Source: Deltaproteobacteria bacterium
GTDB taxonomy: Bacteria; Desulfobacterota; GWC2-55-46; UBA9637
Length of the DNA stretch: 6,898 nt
NCBI GenBank assembly: GCA_016234985.1
Contig: JACRNK010000065.1
Span: 1-6,898 of the forward strand
Reading direction: 5' to 3'
Shown: positions 6,174 through 6,898 of the stretch, one piece after another
Layout: the number at the start of each line of letters is the position of its first letter
Position numbering within the stretch: position 1 is the first letter of the stretch
Translations under genes and position numbers: made by a program
Notes under the pieces: model-generated
What the model saw: only the letters and a program-made list of their open reading frames with translations
The model's database searches: none
Told to the model about the DNA's origin: nothing

Positions 6174-6208
6174 AAATAAAAAGCCTTCTGAACCAAAGTC
6201 CAGAAGGC
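6174..6208 (-). terminator. Hairpin plus T-run between the kinase gene and panB (terminator or attenuator)
   Basis: Read leftward, GCCTTCTG (6208-6201) pairs with CAGAAGGC (6190-6183). The stem can extend inward by G-U, A-U and C-G pairs to a four-base loop, and is followed by TTTTTATTT (6182-6174). This is the form of an intrinsic terminator for the upstream kinase gene. Since the panB ribosome binding site begins immediately after it, any pan promoter upstream would have to read through it, which makes an attenuator role possible. Confidence 0.75.
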
Positions 6209-6217
6209 CAAGTTAAA

Positions 6218-6252
6218 CAAATTTGAAATTTAAAATCTCAAATTTGATATTT
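6218..6252. repeat. AT-rich imperfect direct repeat in the kinase-panB gap
   Basis: CAAATTTGAAATTT (6218-6231) and CAAATTTGATATTT (6239-6252) match at 13 of 14 positions, 21 bp apart, and each contains the palindrome CAAATTTG. They may be a regulatory pair, part of a dispersed intergenic repeat, or simply low-complexity sequence. An imperfect hairpin (GGTTCAA 6272-6278 with TTGAATCC 6284-6291) lies between them and the kinase stop codon. Confidence 0.4.
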
Positions 6253-6304
6253 ACAATCGCCTATCCGTCCCGGTTCAAATGAATTGAATCCAAGCGGTTA
6301 ATAA

Positions 6305-6898
6305 CTATCTTACAGGCACATAATGCTGCACCCCTCCTTTTATAGACCTTATCTCATTTATTACATTCGCCAGATCGTCGGGAGAATCAATAAAATCTAT
6401 ATCAGATGTGTTCACCACAAGAAGAGGCGTGTCTGTATAATAAAAAAAATATCTGTTGTATGAATCAACTAACTTTTCTATATAATCCTCTTCAATATCC
6501 TTCTCATAAACCTTATTTCTCTTTTTTATCCTTTCAATAAGAACCCCGGTGCTTGCCTGAAGGTAGATTACCAGGTCAGGCTTGGGTATCCTCGCATCCA
6601 GCATCCTGTATATCTGTTCATAAAGGGCCAGCTCGTTCTCATCAAGGTTGAGATAAGCAAAAATTTTATCCTTGGCAAAGAGATAATCTGCGACAACAGT
6701 TGAATTAAAAAGCTCCTGCTGGCCCAGGTCTTTTTGCTGTTTATATCTGCTCAAGAGAAAAAAGAGCTGGGTCTGAAACGCATATTTTTGCCTGTCTTTA
6801 TAAAAACTGCCAAGAAAAGGGTTGTCGTCAACCTCTTCCAACAGCAAACTACCCTTAAATTCTTCTGCTAAAAGCTGCGTAAGACTGGTCTTTCCAAC
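6305..6898 (-). CDS. Deoxynucleoside kinase family protein (5' end cut by window end)
   Basis: A cytoplasmic nucleotide-salvage kinase that phosphorylates deoxynucleosides with ATP. At least 197 residues are visible and the reading frame is open to the window edge. The first visible residues, VGKTSLTQLLAEEF, are the end of the P-loop, so only about ten residues are missing. Next come EEVDDNPFLGSFYKDRQKYAF, split here as EEVDDNPF and FYKDRQKYAF, then QLFFLLSRYKQQ (substrate-site region), VADYLFAKDKIF, PDLVIYLQAS and a lid-like ERIKKRNKVYEKDIEEDY. These match the bacterial dNK family of deoxyadenosine/deoxyguanosine kinases; specificity cannot be read from the sequence. It lies upstream of panB but is separated by a hairpin terminator. 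In related genomes such kinases often lie beside folK and panB, which is recalled context and not seen here. Confidence 0.9.
   Translation of the reverse strand, partial: VGKTSLTQLLAEEFKGSLLLEEVDDNPFLGSFYKDRQKYAFQTQLFFLLSRYKQQKDLGQQELFNSTVVADYLFAKDKIFAYLNLDENELALYEQIYRMLDARIPKPDLVIYLQASTGVLIERIKKRNKVYEKDIEEDYIEKLVDSYNRYFFYYTDTPLLVVNTSDIDFIDSPDDLANVINEIRSIKGGVQHYVPVR

Noticed and set aside
6164..6220. Upstream ATG at 6220 as the start of PanB
   Set aside because: The extra 19 residues are encoded by the terminator hairpin, have no family counterpart, and a better ribosome binding site precedes ATG 6163.
6269..6291. tRNA remnant suggested by GGTTCAAAT
   Set aside because: No matching T-stem, acceptor stem or anticodon arm is present around it; it is better read as an imperfect hairpin.

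Overview
The window reads as a chromosomal segment of an anaerobic, metal- or sulfur-respiring type of bacterium. The evidence is a cluster of c7-type multiheme c-type cytochromes, a SelA gene (so selenocysteine is probably used), and a pantothenate operon next to a deoxynucleoside kinase. Nitrospirota or Desulfobacterota (Geobacter-like) would fit, but nothing here fixes the phylum. Base composition looks uniform and mid-range, and no mobile element, tRNA, rRNA or CRISPR array was seen.

Layout. (1) Positions 1-512, minus strand: the 5' part of selA, cut by the window start. (2) Positions 513-683: a divergent intergenic region with a good sigma70-type promoter (605-632) pointing right, preceded by two 11-bp direct repeats. 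(3) Positions 684-2165, plus strand: three consecutive genes for secreted triheme c7-type cytochromes, ended by a strong intrinsic terminator (2178-2221). The middle gene is broken by an exact 22-bp tandem duplication (1324-1367). Removing one copy restores a 238-residue triheme protein. (4) Positions 2278-3468, plus strand: a hexaheme cytochrome whose two triheme halves match the first and the second cytochrome gene respectively, so it looks like a fused paralogue of that pair. (5) Positions 3481-6163, minus strand: panB-panC-panD-DUF502 as a tight operon (gaps of 13 and 13 bp, then a 7-bp overlap). It converges on the hexaheme gene, with a shared hairpin terminator between them. (6) Positions 6305-6898, minus strand: a deoxynucleoside kinase cut by the window end, separated from panB by a hairpin plus T-run just upstream of the panB ribosome binding site.

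How the genes work together. The cytochromes would form a periplasmic or outer-surface electron carrier set, with 15 CXnCH heme sites in total (12 in intact genes). PanB, PanC and PanD make pantoate, pantothenate and beta-alanine for coenzyme A. The DUF502 membrane protein and the kinase are probably passengers in the same genomic neighbourhood rather than part of that pathway.

The most interesting points are: the 22-bp duplication, which may be a recent mutation, a phase switch or an assembly artefact; the split-versus-fused cytochrome paralogy; the absence of a third distal histidine in most of the triheme domains, with a conserved methionine as candidate ligand; and a CX4CH heme site in the third cytochrome.
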